Source: Fusobacterium varium (GTDB lineage: Bacteria; Fusobacteriota; Fusobacteriia; Fusobacteriales; Fusobacteriaceae). Taken from it: a DNA stretch of 64,000 bases. The notes below the pieces were generated by a model, which was not told the DNA's origin, made no database searches, and saw nothing but the letters and a program-made list of their open reading frames with translations. Position numbers and translations under genes: made by a program. This document shows positions 29,488 through 38,047 of this stretch, piece by piece (the first letter of the stretch is position 1; each line of letters begins with the position of its first letter). Where the stretch lies: NCBI GenBank assembly GCA_002356455.1, contig AP017968.1, positions 558,001-622,000 on the forward strand, written 5' to 3'.

Positions 29488-30966
29488 CTAAGCTACTTTT
29501 AATGAGTGAAGTGTTGTTCCTAAGCGATTATTTATATTTCTGCTTAGATATCTGTTGAAGTTGTAAGCGATACAAAACAAACATATTTCTCTTAAAACAC
29601 TTTTTTTACTTCGAACTTTTAATTTTCGCAATTTCATATCTTCTTTCAAAACTGCAAAAGCACCTTCTACTTGAATACTTCTGTTCATTCTTAATTGTTT
29701 TCCATAATTGCTTGATACATTCTCTTTTGATTTATTTGATAAAATTCTAAATCTCGCATTGTACTTAATTTTTTTGTTAGTTTCAGGATTCCAAAAATAT
29801 TGAACTGTATTATTTTTGTTAGAGTATAGAAATTCTAATTCTAATCCATCTTTTCTAAATAGCTTATTTTCAGAATTATTATATATTAAATTTTCTACTC
29901 TGTTTAAATCATTTTTAAACTTTCTGATTTTAGATTTTTCAAAATATATTGGTTTTATGTATGAAGTATAGTCCATTTTTTCCAAATATTCATAATTTGA
30001 AATACTTTCATATCCTGCATCAGCTACAATATTTTTAATTTCTAAATTTTGAGATGAAATTTTCTCTAAAAATGGAATCAAAGTTTTAGAATCAGAAGGG
30101 TTAGAAAAAATTTCATATGAAGAAATATATTCACTAATCACTCCTATTTGTAGATTATATCCAGGTTTTAATTGACCATTTCTCATATGGTCATCTTTCA
30201 TTCTCATAAAAGTAGCATCTATATCAGTTTTTGAATAGCTATTTCTACCATTAAGATTTTTAAAATGATTAGAATATTTTTGATACTTTTCTAAGTATTC
30301 TGCGCATAATTCTAAATACTTTTGCTCTTTAGATTTTCTCTTTCCTCTACCTTTGACTATTTGAAAATTCAAATTAGAAAGATATGAATATATTTCAAGG
30401 AAGTTGTCATATTGTAAGTTGAAATCATCATTAAAATTTGAAATTAATTCAAGAATTTTTTCATCTAATCTAGTTCTATATTTCTCAATAGATTTTTTCC
30501 AAACAAATGTATATTTATTAGCATATGCTTCAATTTTAGTGCCATCAATATATATTGTTTCAGTGGAAATATTTTCCATTTCAAAAATTTTTTCAACGAA
30601 TTGTTCAAATAGATCTGGAAGAATATCTTCAGTTTTTACTAAGAATCTAGAAATAGTAGAGTGATCAGGAATTTTAGAATCTTGTAAAAGAAACCTAAAT
30701 TTAATATTTTCATGGCAAGCCATTTCTATATCTCTAGTAGAAGTTAAATTGCGCGAATAGGCATAAACAATGATAGAAAACATTCTGATAGGATGTACCT
30801 TTGTTTTGTAAGAAAATACTTGCATTAAACTACTAAAATCTAATCCCTCCAATATTGAGCTAAGTTTTCTTACAGGATCATTATCAGAAATTTCATATTG
30901 TAAAAAGTTAAAAAGTTTAGGTTGATTTAATTGAAAAAAAATGTTATTATTAGTTGGTTTTTGCAT
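29488..30966 (-). CDS. IS1182-family transposase (DDE type)
   Basis: 492 residues, full length. The N-terminal DUF772-like domain includes 'HPIRMFSIIVYAYSRNL' and 'DHSTISRF'. The catalytic core shows the DDE order: Asp141 in 'TIYIDGTKIEAYANK', a second Asp in 'NIVADAGYES', and a Glu in 'IQVEGAFAVLKEDM'. A C-terminal 'IAYNFNRYLSRN' follows. No frameshift or stop is seen, so the element may be mobile. The region before the ATG lacks a good ribosome binding site, as is common for transposases. Confidence 0.93.
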   Translation of the reverse strand: MQKPTNNNIFFQLNQPKLFNFLQYEISDNDPVRKLSSILEGLDFSSLMQVFSYKTKVHPIRMFSIIVYAYSRNLTSTRDIEMACHENIKFRFLLQDSKIPDHSTISRFLVKTEDILPDLFEQFVEKIFEMENISTETIYIDGTKIEAYANKYTFVWKKSIEKYRTRLDEKILELISNFNDDFNLQYDNFLEIYSYLSNLNFQIVKGRGKRKSKEQKYLELCAEYLEKYQKYSNHFKNLNGRNSYSKTDIDATFMRMKDDHMRNGQLKPGYNLQIGVISEYISSYEIFSNPSDSKTLIPFLEKISSQNLEIKNIVADAGYESISNYEYLEKMDYTSYIKPIYFEKSKIRKFKNDLNRVENLIYNNSENKLFRKDGLELEFLYSNKNNTVQYFWNPETNKKIKYNARFRILSNKSKENVSSNYGKQLRMNRSIQVEGAFAVLKEDMKLRKLKVRSKKSVLREICLFCIAYNFNRYLSRNINNRLGTTLHSLKVA

Positions 30967-31030
30967 AGGTATATTATATTAGAAATTTGAAAAAATTTTT
31001 AGTATTTTATACCTTTTTTTATTTAAAAAG

Positions 31031-31068
31031 AAAAAGCTGACAAGAAGAAAACTTCAAGTCAGCTTTTT
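31031..31068. terminator. Perfect hairpin inside the right end of the IS1182-like element
   Basis: AAAAAGCTGAC (31031-31041) and GTCAGCTTTTT (31058-31068) pair perfectly and carry T-runs on both strands. The hairpin lies between the transposase start and the right inverted repeat, where it would block transcription entering the element. Confidence 0.7.
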
Positions 31069-31087
31069 GGGTAATTGGGCTATTTTG

Positions 31088-31106
31088 AATTTGCAACAGC
31101 CTCTTT
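31088..31106. repeat. Right terminal inverted repeat of the IS1182-like element
   Basis: AATTTGCAACAGCCTCTTT. It is the inverted partner of 29373-29391 (18 of 19 bases). Confidence 0.85.
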
Positions 31107-31117
31107 CTTTTTTTAAC

Positions 31118-31146
31118 TTGATAAGTTCAGAAAAATGCTTTAATAT
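31118..31146 (+). promoter_or_regulatory. Promoter of the PRD-type regulator
   Basis: TTGATA (31118-31123), 17-bp spacer, TAATAT (31141-31146). It begins 12 bases outside the IS1182-like right end, so the insertion left the core promoter but removed anything further upstream. Confidence 0.65.
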
Positions 31147-31178
31147 ATAAATATATATTATATAATGGAGGGAAAAAT

Positions 31179-32954
31179 ATGAGTTTAAATAGAAGAGATA
31201 TGAAACTTTTAGAAGAGATAAATAATAATGTTTCCCCCATAAGTTCTCTGGCTGAAAAATATAATGTTAGTGAAAGAAATATTAGATATAGCATAGATAA
31301 TATAAATTTTTATTTAAAAAAAATGGGATTATCAGAGATAATAATAAAAAAGGGTAATCTTGAGTTTTCAATAAGTGATAAAGAACTTGATAGTTTTATT
31401 GAAACTTTAAATATGAATATGTATGTTTTTTCTCAGGAGGAAAGAGAAGAGTATATTCTTATAAACTATCTTTTTAGAGAAAATGTAAAAATTTCAGAAA
31501 TGGAAGATGACTTAAAAGTAAGCAGAACTACTATAAAGAAAGATTTAAAAGATTTAGAGAAATATCTTATGGAATTTGAACTTTTTTTTTATCGTGATGA
31601 AAACAGAATGTATATAACTGGAAAAGAAAAAAAATTGAGACATTTAAAGTTATTAAAAATGCTTGATTATATAGAAATAAAGAATAAAAATATAATTTAT
31701 ATAAAGAAAAAGTATTTTAGTGAAAAAGAAGAACAAAAAATAATTGCTGAATACATAAAGGAATATGATATAAAAAAAATAATAGATATAATTGATCAAA
31801 TTGAAGAAAAACTTAATGCCCATTTTACAGGAGAGTTTAAAAATATAATGGGAATATATTTTATAGCCACATTCGAAAGAATAAAAAATGGTTATATAAT
31901 CATTCAAAAAAATAATAGTGATTTTTTGAGAAAACTTGAAGAATATAGAAAAATAAAGGATATTTTGAAAAAAGTAATAGATGAAACTCAAGAATATGAG
32001 ATACTCCATCTTACTGAATATTTTTTAAGTGGATATTATAATGATACTTTTTCTGAAAATATTCTCATATTAGAAAGGTTTATTTCTAAAATATTAGAAA
32101 ATATGGATATAGAAATGGAAACTCATTTACTAAAAGATAGAGAATTAGTAGAAAAACTTATGAAATATCTACTTCCAGCTATTTATAGGATAAAGAATAA
32201 TTTCTATTTAAATAAAAATCTTGATTTTACTGAAATAAATTTAGAGTTATTCAATAAAGTAAAAGAAATAATAGATAAAAATAATCATTATCTTAAAGAG
32301 CCTTTAAGAGATGAAGAGATATTTTATGTTTCAAAATATATCGAGGAATACATAGAACAGAAAAAAAATAAAAAAATTTCTTTGAAAGAATTACTGAAAC
32401 TAGTGCAGCAAAATGCAAGGGATGTAGATAGTGAACTTTTAGCAGAAGATATAAAAGAAAAGTTTGGAATGTTTATAGATGATGACAGAGAAAAGGAAAC
32501 TGATTATGGATTAATAAGATTATTAGGAAAAAATCGTATATTTATTTCAGAGAAAAGAATAAATTTTGGAAATGCTTTAGAAATTGGATTGAATATTCTT
32601 TTAAAAGAAAAATGTATAAAAGAAAAAAGTATATATAATTTAAAGGATATGGTAGAAAAATTTGGAAGATATCTTTTTATAGATAAAAGAATATTATTTT
32701 GTTATGACAAAGAAAAAGAAAATTGTATAAAACCTGGAATAACTCTTATTGTTTCAAAAGAAGGAATAAAAGTGGATGAGGAAGAAGATGCTGATGTCCT
32801 GTTTCTTTTGGCTGCTCGAAATAAGATAGAGCATTTAAAAGTTATATCTGAGCTTATAAGATTGATAGAAAAGAAAAATTTTCTTAATGAAATAATTGAA
32901 TTAAAAAAATCTGAAGATATAAAAAATAAAATAAAGAACCTTTTAAAAGAATAG
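31179..32954 (+). CDS. PRD-domain regulator (MtlR/BglG-like) lacking phospho-histidines
   Basis: 591 residues. Two helix-turn-helix regions lie at ~10-45 and ~88-120, then PRD1 (~200-290), PRD2 (~305-400) and a C-terminal EIIA-like domain (~445-560). There is no EIIB domain. In such regulators PTS phosphorylation of PRD and EIIA histidines sets activity. By eye alignment those positions read Tyr here: Y227 and Y281 in PRD1, Y330 and Y387 in PRD2, and Y509 in 'ILFCYDKEK', where EIIA normally has 'ALPH'. The regulator may thus be blind to the PTS. The target is unknown. malX-malY lies 2.2 kb downstream. GGAGGG precedes the ATG. Confidence 0.82.
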   Translation: MSLNRRDMKLLEEINNNVSPISSLAEKYNVSERNIRYSIDNINFYLKKMGLSEIIIKKGNLEFSISDKELDSFIETLNMNMYVFSQEEREEYILINYLFRENVKISEMEDDLKVSRTTIKKDLKDLEKYLMEFELFFYRDENRMYITGKEKKLRHLKLLKMLDYIEIKNKNIIYIKKKYFSEKEEQKIIAEYIKEYDIKKIIDIIDQIEEKLNAHFTGEFKNIMGIYFIATFERIKNGYIIIQKNNSDFLRKLEEYRKIKDILKKVIDETQEYEILHLTEYFLSGYYNDTFSENILILERFISKILENMDIEMETHLLKDRELVEKLMKYLLPAIYRIKNNFYLNKNLDFTEINLELFNKVKEIIDKNNHYLKEPLRDEEIFYVSKYIEEYIEQKKNKKISLKELLKLVQQNARDVDSELLAEDIKEKFGMFIDDDREKETDYGLIRLLGKNRIFISEKRINFGNALEIGLNILLKEKCIKEKSIYNLKDMVEKFGRYLFIDKRILFCYDKEKENCIKPGITLIVSKEGIKVDEEEDADVLFLLAARNKIEHLKVISELIRLIEKKNFLNEIIELKKSEDIKNKIKNLLKE

Positions 32955-33002
32955 AATACTGACTCCTGAAGTTGAATATTATCTTTAAAACAAAATTATT
33001 TG

Positions 33003-33032
33003 TTGGACTTTTATTAGATTGTTTGTTATAAT
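33003..33032 (+). promoter_or_regulatory. Promoter of the diguanylate cyclase gene
   Basis: TTGGAC (33003-33008), 18-bp spacer, TATAAT (33027-33032). An ATG at 33019 lies inside this promoter and so cannot be the translation start. Confidence 0.65.
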
Positions 33033-33090
33033 AAATAGTTATAAGAGGCAAATATTTTTAGGGATGATATTAAAAGGGGGAGTAAATATT

Positions 33091-34986
33091 TTGAAAAACA
33101 ATAAACTGTTTAAAACTAATATATTGGTCAGTCTTATTTTAGTAGTTGGTTTTGTACTTACAGCAATGTTTAGTTATCAAGCCAATTATAAAGCATCTCT
33201 AAATAACATAGAAGAGGTTACTTCCCTTACAGCAGAAGGAATTTATTATCAATTAACAACTATGTTTACAAAGCCAGTAAATATATCCTTGACTATGGCA
33301 CATGACAGTTTATTAGTTGAGCATCTAAAAAATGAAAAGGAATATTCAAAAAATAAAGAGTATATTCAAGCAACTAAGAAATATTTAGAAACTTATCAAA
33401 AAAAATATGGATTTGATTCAGTATTTTTAGCTTCTGCAACTACAAAACATTATTATAACTTTAATGGATTAGATCGTTTATTAAATGAAAATGATTCTGA
33501 AAATACATGGTTTTTTAATCTTTTGAATAGTAAGGAGAATTATTCTTTAAACATAGATAATGATGAAGTAAAAGGAGCAAACAACGCAATTACAATATTT
33601 GTTAATTGTAAAGTAAAAGATCAAAATGAAAAAATATTAGGAATTGTTGGAGTTGGAGTTCGTATAGAGAATTTAAAAGAACTTCTGATAAGTTATGAAA
33701 AGAAGTTTAATTTAGAAACTTGTTTGATTGATGAAAATGGAATTATTGAAATATCTAATAATTATACAGGATATGAAGAGAAAAATTGGTTTGAAATTTA
33801 TAATCAAAATAATATAAAAGAAAAAATATTATCTCATAAAGAAGATTCAGCAAATTTGGAAATGTGGGCATCTTCAGATTTGAGTGTTAATGAAAAAAAG
33901 TATATAGTGACACGATATATTCCAGAGCTATCTTGGTATCTCATTGTTAAACAAGATACAGCACAACTTATATCAGAGATGAAACAAAATCTTTTTCAAA
34001 TATGTCTTATAATTATAGCTATTGTATTGACAGTACTTTTTGTAATTACTGCTGTAATCAGAAATTTTAATAAGCAGATTACAAAATTGGTGGAAGAAAG
34101 AGAAACTATTTTTAGAAAATCAACAGAGCAGCTATATGATAAGATAAATGAATTAAATATTACTAAAAATACATATGTTGGAAAACATACAGTACATTAT
34201 TTTGAAACTATTGGAGCTAAAGGGCTCCCATTTGATCAAGGTTTACGTGTGATTGCAAATAAACAGATAAAAGAGGAATATAGAGAAGGATATATAAATA
34301 TTTTTTCACCAGAAAATGTAATTAAAGAATATAAAAAAGGCAATAAATCTTTAAGATATGAATTTATGATAACAGAAGATGGAATAAATTATTCTTGGAT
34401 GAGAGTTGATGCTTATATTTTTTATTCTCCAGAAGATAGCTCAATCCATATGTTTGCATATAGAAAAAATATTGATGAGGAAAAGAAAAAAGAACAAAAG
34501 GCTGAAATAGATGAAATGACTGGCTTTTATAATAAAAAAGCTACAGAAAGAATGATTGAAAAAATGCTGTTAGAATTACCAAGTCAAAAATATGCTTTTT
34601 TTATTTTTGATATTGATAATTTTAAACAGGCGAATGATAATTTTGGGCATTTATTTGGAGACTTGTGTATTAAAGAATTTACTCGGATAATTAAAGAAAG
34701 TTTTAAAGAAAATAACACTATACTTGGACGAATTGGAGGAGATGAATTTGTTGTATTTACTCCAGTTTTAAATATAGAATGGGTGAATAGAAAAGCTGGA
34801 GAGGTTTCTAAAGCTTTAAACATTGTATGTGAAAATAATTTATCCAGTTGGAAAATGACAGGAAGTATTGGAATTGCTGTTACTCCAAAAGATGGAAAAA
34901 CATTTGAAGACATTTATAAAAATGCAGATATAGCATTATATCAAACAAAAGAAAAAGGAAAAAATGGATATACAATTCATAAATAA
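33091..34986 (+). CDS. Membrane diguanylate cyclase with extracytoplasmic sensor
   Basis: Makes cyclic di-GMP from two GTP. Membrane helix 1 (~10-30), an extracytoplasmic dCache-like sensor (~35-300) with 'WFFNLLNSKENYSLNIDND', helix 2 (~305-330), a PAS-like region, then a GGDEF domain (~475-630). The active site reads GGDEF at 549-553 and 'FDIDNFKQANDNFGH' is intact. The RxxD inhibitory site expected a few residues before GGDEF is absent ('NNTILGRI'). The start is TTG 33091, with AAGGGGGAG before it. Upstream ATGs lie in the promoter or lack a binding site. Confidence 0.87.
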   Translation: MKNNKLFKTNILVSLILVVGFVLTAMFSYQANYKASLNNIEEVTSLTAEGIYYQLTTMFTKPVNISLTMAHDSLLVEHLKNEKEYSKNKEYIQATKKYLETYQKKYGFDSVFLASATTKHYYNFNGLDRLLNENDSENTWFFNLLNSKENYSLNIDNDEVKGANNAITIFVNCKVKDQNEKILGIVGVGVRIENLKELLISYEKKFNLETCLIDENGIIEISNNYTGYEEKNWFEIYNQNNIKEKILSHKEDSANLEMWASSDLSVNEKKYIVTRYIPELSWYLIVKQDTAQLISEMKQNLFQICLIIIAIVLTVLFVITAVIRNFNKQITKLVEERETIFRKSTEQLYDKINELNITKNTYVGKHTVHYFETIGAKGLPFDQGLRVIANKQIKEEYREGYINIFSPENVIKEYKKGNKSLRYEFMITEDGINYSWMRVDAYIFYSPEDSSIHMFAYRKNIDEEKKKEQKAEIDEMTGFYNKKATERMIEKMLLELPSQKYAFFIFDIDNFKQANDNFGHLFGDLCIKEFTRIIKESFKENNTILGRIGGDEFVVFTPVLNIEWVNRKAGEVSKALNIVCENNLSSWKMTGSIGIAVTPKDGKTFEDIYKNADIALYQTKEKGKNGYTIHK

Positions 34987-35024
34987 ATATAATTTTAATT
35001 TTGAAGAATAGAATTATTACAAAA

Positions 35025-35067
35025 GACAGATGAAATAAATTGAAAAGTTTATAGCATCTGTTTTTTT
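35025..35067 (+). terminator. Terminator after the diguanylate cyclase gene
   Basis: ACAGATG (35026-35032) and CATCTGT (35055-35061) followed by T7. It separates the cyclase gene from malX. Confidence 0.75.
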
Positions 35068-35194
35068 ATTTATAGCAGGTTTTTTATACTAAAACTTTTT
35101 TTCAAAAAAATATGAAAAAGTATGCATATTAACTTTAATATTTTCTTGATATATAATAACTTTAGAATAAAATAAAAATATTTCGGAGGAAAAG

Positions 35195-36730
35195 ATGAAT
35201 AAAAAAGTTAGTTTTTGGGAATTTTTTCAAGGATTAGGGAAAACGTTTATGCTGCCAGTGTCACTATTAGCAGCTTGTGGAATTATGCTTGGAATAGGAA
35301 GTTCATTTGCAAGTTCAGTAACTGCAGAAATACTTCCATTTTTAAAGAATCCTGTTTTAAAAATATTCTTTGAATTTATGGCAACAATAGGATCATTTGC
35401 ATTTTCAAATCTACCAGTTATGTTTGCAATGGCTATACCTTTAGGACTTGCAAGACAAGATAAAGGAGTAGCAGCATTTTCTGGATATGTTGGTTTTGCT
35501 ATGTCAAGTTTATCAGTTAATTTCTTTTTAAAAGCTACAGGAACTCTAGCTACGCCTGAAAATATGAAGGCAGCAGGACAATCTATGGTTCTTGGTATCC
35601 AAAGTATTGATATTGGAGTTCTTGGTGGAGTTTTAATTGGTATAATTGTTTATAAGATACATGACAGATACTGCGAAATTAAACTTCCTGATGCACTTGC
35701 ATTCTTTGGTGGAGCAAGATTTGTACCTATTGCAACAGCTGTAATAGTTGGAGTAGTAAGTTTGTTAATCCCATTTATCTGGCCTTTCTTCAATAATATG
35801 ATTATGGGTGTTGGGAAGATGATAGGGAAAGCAGGAGCATTTGGACCATTTTTGTTTGGAGCTGGAGAAGGATTATTAAGACCATTCGGACTGCATCATA
35901 TATTGGTTGCTATGATAAGATTTACACCAGCTGGAGGAGAAGCAATAGTAAATGGGGAAACGGTTTCGGGAGCTCTTACAATATTTTATAAACAATTTGC
36001 TGATGGAATTCTTGATCCTAATGTGACAAAATTTCTTTCTCAAGGAAAAATGCCATCATATATGTTTGGACTTCCAGCAATAGCTTTAGCAATATATAAT
36101 ACTGCAAGACCTGAAAATAGAAAAAAAATAAAAGGACTTCTTGCATCTGGACTTGTAGCTTGTGTAATTGGTGGAATAACAGAACCATTAGAATTTATAT
36201 TTCTTTTCTTATCACCAGTTTTATATATATTCCATTGTATCATGGTTGGACTTGGATTTATGATGATGGGAATATTAAAAGTGACTATTGGAAATACTGA
36301 TGGAAACCTTATAGATTTTATAGTATTTGGAGTGTTACAAGGAACAAGAACAAAATGGTACTTAGTTCTTTTAGTAGGGGCTGTTTGGTTTGCAGTTTAT
36401 TACACAGTATTTAAGTATGCAATATTGAAATTTAATTTAAAAACTCCAGGAAGAGAAGTGATTACTGAAGGGGATAATGTAAAATTAGGTGGATATGATG
36501 AAGAAAGAATGCTGCAGGCTTTAGGAGGAAAGGATAATATTGTTTCTCTAGATAACTGTATAACTAGACTTAGAATGGTTGTGAAAGATATGTCTATTGT
36601 TGACTCAGATGAAATAAAAGCAACTGGAGCAATAGCAGTAGTAAAATTGGATGATACAAATCTTCAAGTTGTAATAGGACCTCAAGTTCATGTTGTAAAA
36701 AATAAATTAGAAAAATTAATAAAGAAATAA
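35195..36730 (+). CDS. malX: PTS EIICB, maltose/glucose type
   Basis: 511 residues. The EIIC membrane part spans ~1-420, with 'MLPVSLLAACGIMLGIG', 'GLLRPFGLHHILVAM' and the sugar-site 'GGITEPLEFIFLF'. The EIIB domain spans ~435-511, with phospho-cysteine near C455 in 'SLDNCITRLRM'. It is closest to the MalX/PtsG group of alpha-glucoside and glucose transporters. EIIA must come from elsewhere. CGGAGG precedes the ATG. A candidate TTGATA/TAAAAT promoter with 16-bp spacing lies at 35146-35173. malY follows after 17 bases, as in the E. coli malXY operon. Confidence 0.88.
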   Translation: MNKKVSFWEFFQGLGKTFMLPVSLLAACGIMLGIGSSFASSVTAEILPFLKNPVLKIFFEFMATIGSFAFSNLPVMFAMAIPLGLARQDKGVAAFSGYVGFAMSSLSVNFFLKATGTLATPENMKAAGQSMVLGIQSIDIGVLGGVLIGIIVYKIHDRYCEIKLPDALAFFGGARFVPIATAVIVGVVSLLIPFIWPFFNNMIMGVGKMIGKAGAFGPFLFGAGEGLLRPFGLHHILVAMIRFTPAGGEAIVNGETVSGALTIFYKQFADGILDPNVTKFLSQGKMPSYMFGLPAIALAIYNTARPENRKKIKGLLASGLVACVIGGITEPLEFIFLFLSPVLYIFHCIMVGLGFMMMGILKVTIGNTDGNLIDFIVFGVLQGTRTKWYLVLLVGAVWFAVYYTVFKYAILKFNLKTPGREVITEGDNVKLGGYDEERMLQALGGKDNIVSLDNCITRLRMVVKDMSIVDSDEIKATGAIAVVKLDDTNLQVVIGPQVHVVKNKLEKLIKK

Positions 36731-36747
36731 TTAAAATGGTGAGAAGG

Positions 36748-37929
36748 ATGAAATTTGATGAAGTAAAGGATAGAAGAGGTACTTACTGTACTCAATGGGA
36801 TTATGTAAAAGATAGGTTCGGAAAGGATGATCTTCTTCCTTTCACTATATCAGACATGGATTTAGAATCTCCAAAAGAAATAGTAGAGGCTCTTATAAAA
36901 AGAATAAATCATAAAATATTTGGATATAGCAGATGGAATCATGATGACTTTAAAAATTCTATTGAGGGATGGTATAACAGAAGATTCGATTTTCAAATAA
37001 ATAAAGAATGGATAGTATATAGTCCAAGTGTAATTTATGCAATATCAAAGTTTATTGAAATGAAATCAAAAAAAGGAGATGGTATACTAATCCATACTCC
37101 AGGATATGATGGATTTTTTAAAGTAATAGTAGACAATGATAGAAAATTGTTAACTTCACCATTAAAAAAAGTTAAAGAGAGTTATGAAATAGATTTTGAT
37201 GACTTTGAATTAAAGTGTAAAAAAGCAAAAATATTTCTTTTGTGCAGTCCTCATAATCCTACTGGAAGAGTATGGACTGAAAAAGAATTAGAAAAAATGA
37301 TAAAAATATGTAAAAAATATAATGTATTTATAATTTCAGACGAAATACATATGGATATAATTTATAGAGGGAAACATCATCCTGTTTTATCACAAAGTGG
37401 TGATTATATAGAAAATATAGTTTTATGTACATCAGCTTCAAAGACTTTTAATATTCCAGCACTATGTGGTTCATATCTTTTTGTCACAAATCAAAAAGAT
37501 AGGGATGAATTTTTGAGAATATTAAAGAATAGAGATGCACTTTCATCACCTTCAATACTTGCTGTAATAGCAACAATCACAGCTTATAATAAATGTGAGT
37601 ATTGGGTAAATGAGTTAGTAAAATATACAGAAAGCAATATAAAATATGTGAAAGAATATTTAGAAAAAAATATTCCAGTTCTAAAATGTGAAGTTCCACA
37701 AGGCTCATATTTCGCATGGATAGATTTTTCAAAATTGGGTATTTCCAATGAGGAATTCCAGAGGAATCTTATTGATATTGGGGGAGTAGCAATAATGCCG
37801 GGACTGACTTACGGAGAAGAGGGAAGATACTTCTTAAGGCTTAATGTAGGATGCTCTATTAAAAAAGTAGAAGGTGGGTTACAGAGAATAGAAAAGGCAG
37901 TAAATCACATACTGAGTATAAAAAAATAA
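36748..37929 (+). CDS. malY: MalY/PatB-type aminotransferase (cystathionine beta-lyase)
   Basis: A PLP-dependent fold-type I enzyme of about 393 residues. It has the MalY start 'MKFDEVKDRRGTYCTQWD', 'LCSPHNPTGRVW', 'ISDEIHMDII' (Asp that binds PLP), the PLP-lysine region 'CTSASKTFNIPAL', and an Arg near the end ('FLRLNVGC'). The PatB/MalY group has C-S lyase activity, and in E. coli MalY also inhibits MalT. An in-frame ATG at 36736 exists, but 36748 follows GGTGAGAAGG and gives the usual N-terminus. Next to malX, this pair mirrors E. coli malXY. No malI-like repressor is present. Confidence 0.9.
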   Translation: MKFDEVKDRRGTYCTQWDYVKDRFGKDDLLPFTISDMDLESPKEIVEALIKRINHKIFGYSRWNHDDFKNSIEGWYNRRFDFQINKEWIVYSPSVIYAISKFIEMKSKKGDGILIHTPGYDGFFKVIVDNDRKLLTSPLKKVKESYEIDFDDFELKCKKAKIFLLCSPHNPTGRVWTEKELEKMIKICKKYNVFIISDEIHMDIIYRGKHHPVLSQSGDYIENIVLCTSASKTFNIPALCGSYLFVTNQKDRDEFLRILKNRDALSSPSILAVIATITAYNKCEYWVNELVKYTESNIKYVKEYLEKNIPVLKCEVPQGSYFAWIDFSKLGISNEEFQRNLIDIGGVAIMPGLTYGEEGRYFLRLNVGCSIKKVEGGLQRIEKAVNHILSIKK

Positions 37930-37944
37930 TTTTTTTGTATATTG

Positions 37945-37971
37945 AAAAAAGGGTTTAAGCCCTTTTTTCTT
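37945..37971. terminator. Terminator after malY
   Basis: A6-GGG-TTTAAG-CCC-T6 (37945-37968). The A and T runs on both sides make it usable in both directions. Confidence 0.75.
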
Positions 37972-37990
37972 TTACATAAATATAAAATAA

Positions 37991-38038
37991 AAAATGGATG
38001 ACTTCTAAATTATGTTTATATTAGAAGACATCCATTTT
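37991..38038 (-). terminator. Terminator of the alanine symporter gene
   Basis: AAAATGGATG-a-CTTCTAA (37991-38008) pairs with TTAGAAG-a-CATCCATTTT (38021-38038) through one A-A mismatch. Followed on the minus strand by a T-rich tract. Confidence 0.8.
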
Positions 38039-38047
38039 TATTTTTAA

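Larger units (their letters stand above)
29373..31106 (-). mobile_element. IS1182-family insertion sequence, apparently intact
   Basis: 1.73 kb, bounded by 19-bp inverted repeats (29373-29391 and 31088-31106) that differ at one base, and containing a single full-length transposase. No clear target duplication is visible next to the ends, so the true tips could differ by a few bases. It sits between the SIMPL gene and the PRD-type regulator. Confidence 0.85.

Noticed and set aside
33019-33090. ATG at 33019 or 33064 as start of the diguanylate cyclase
   Set aside because: The first lies within the promoter, and the second has no spacing to a ribosome binding site.
35040-35194. Antiterminator or riboswitch leader before malX
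   Set aside because: The only hairpin is an ordinary terminator of the upstream gene, and no alternative pairing was found.
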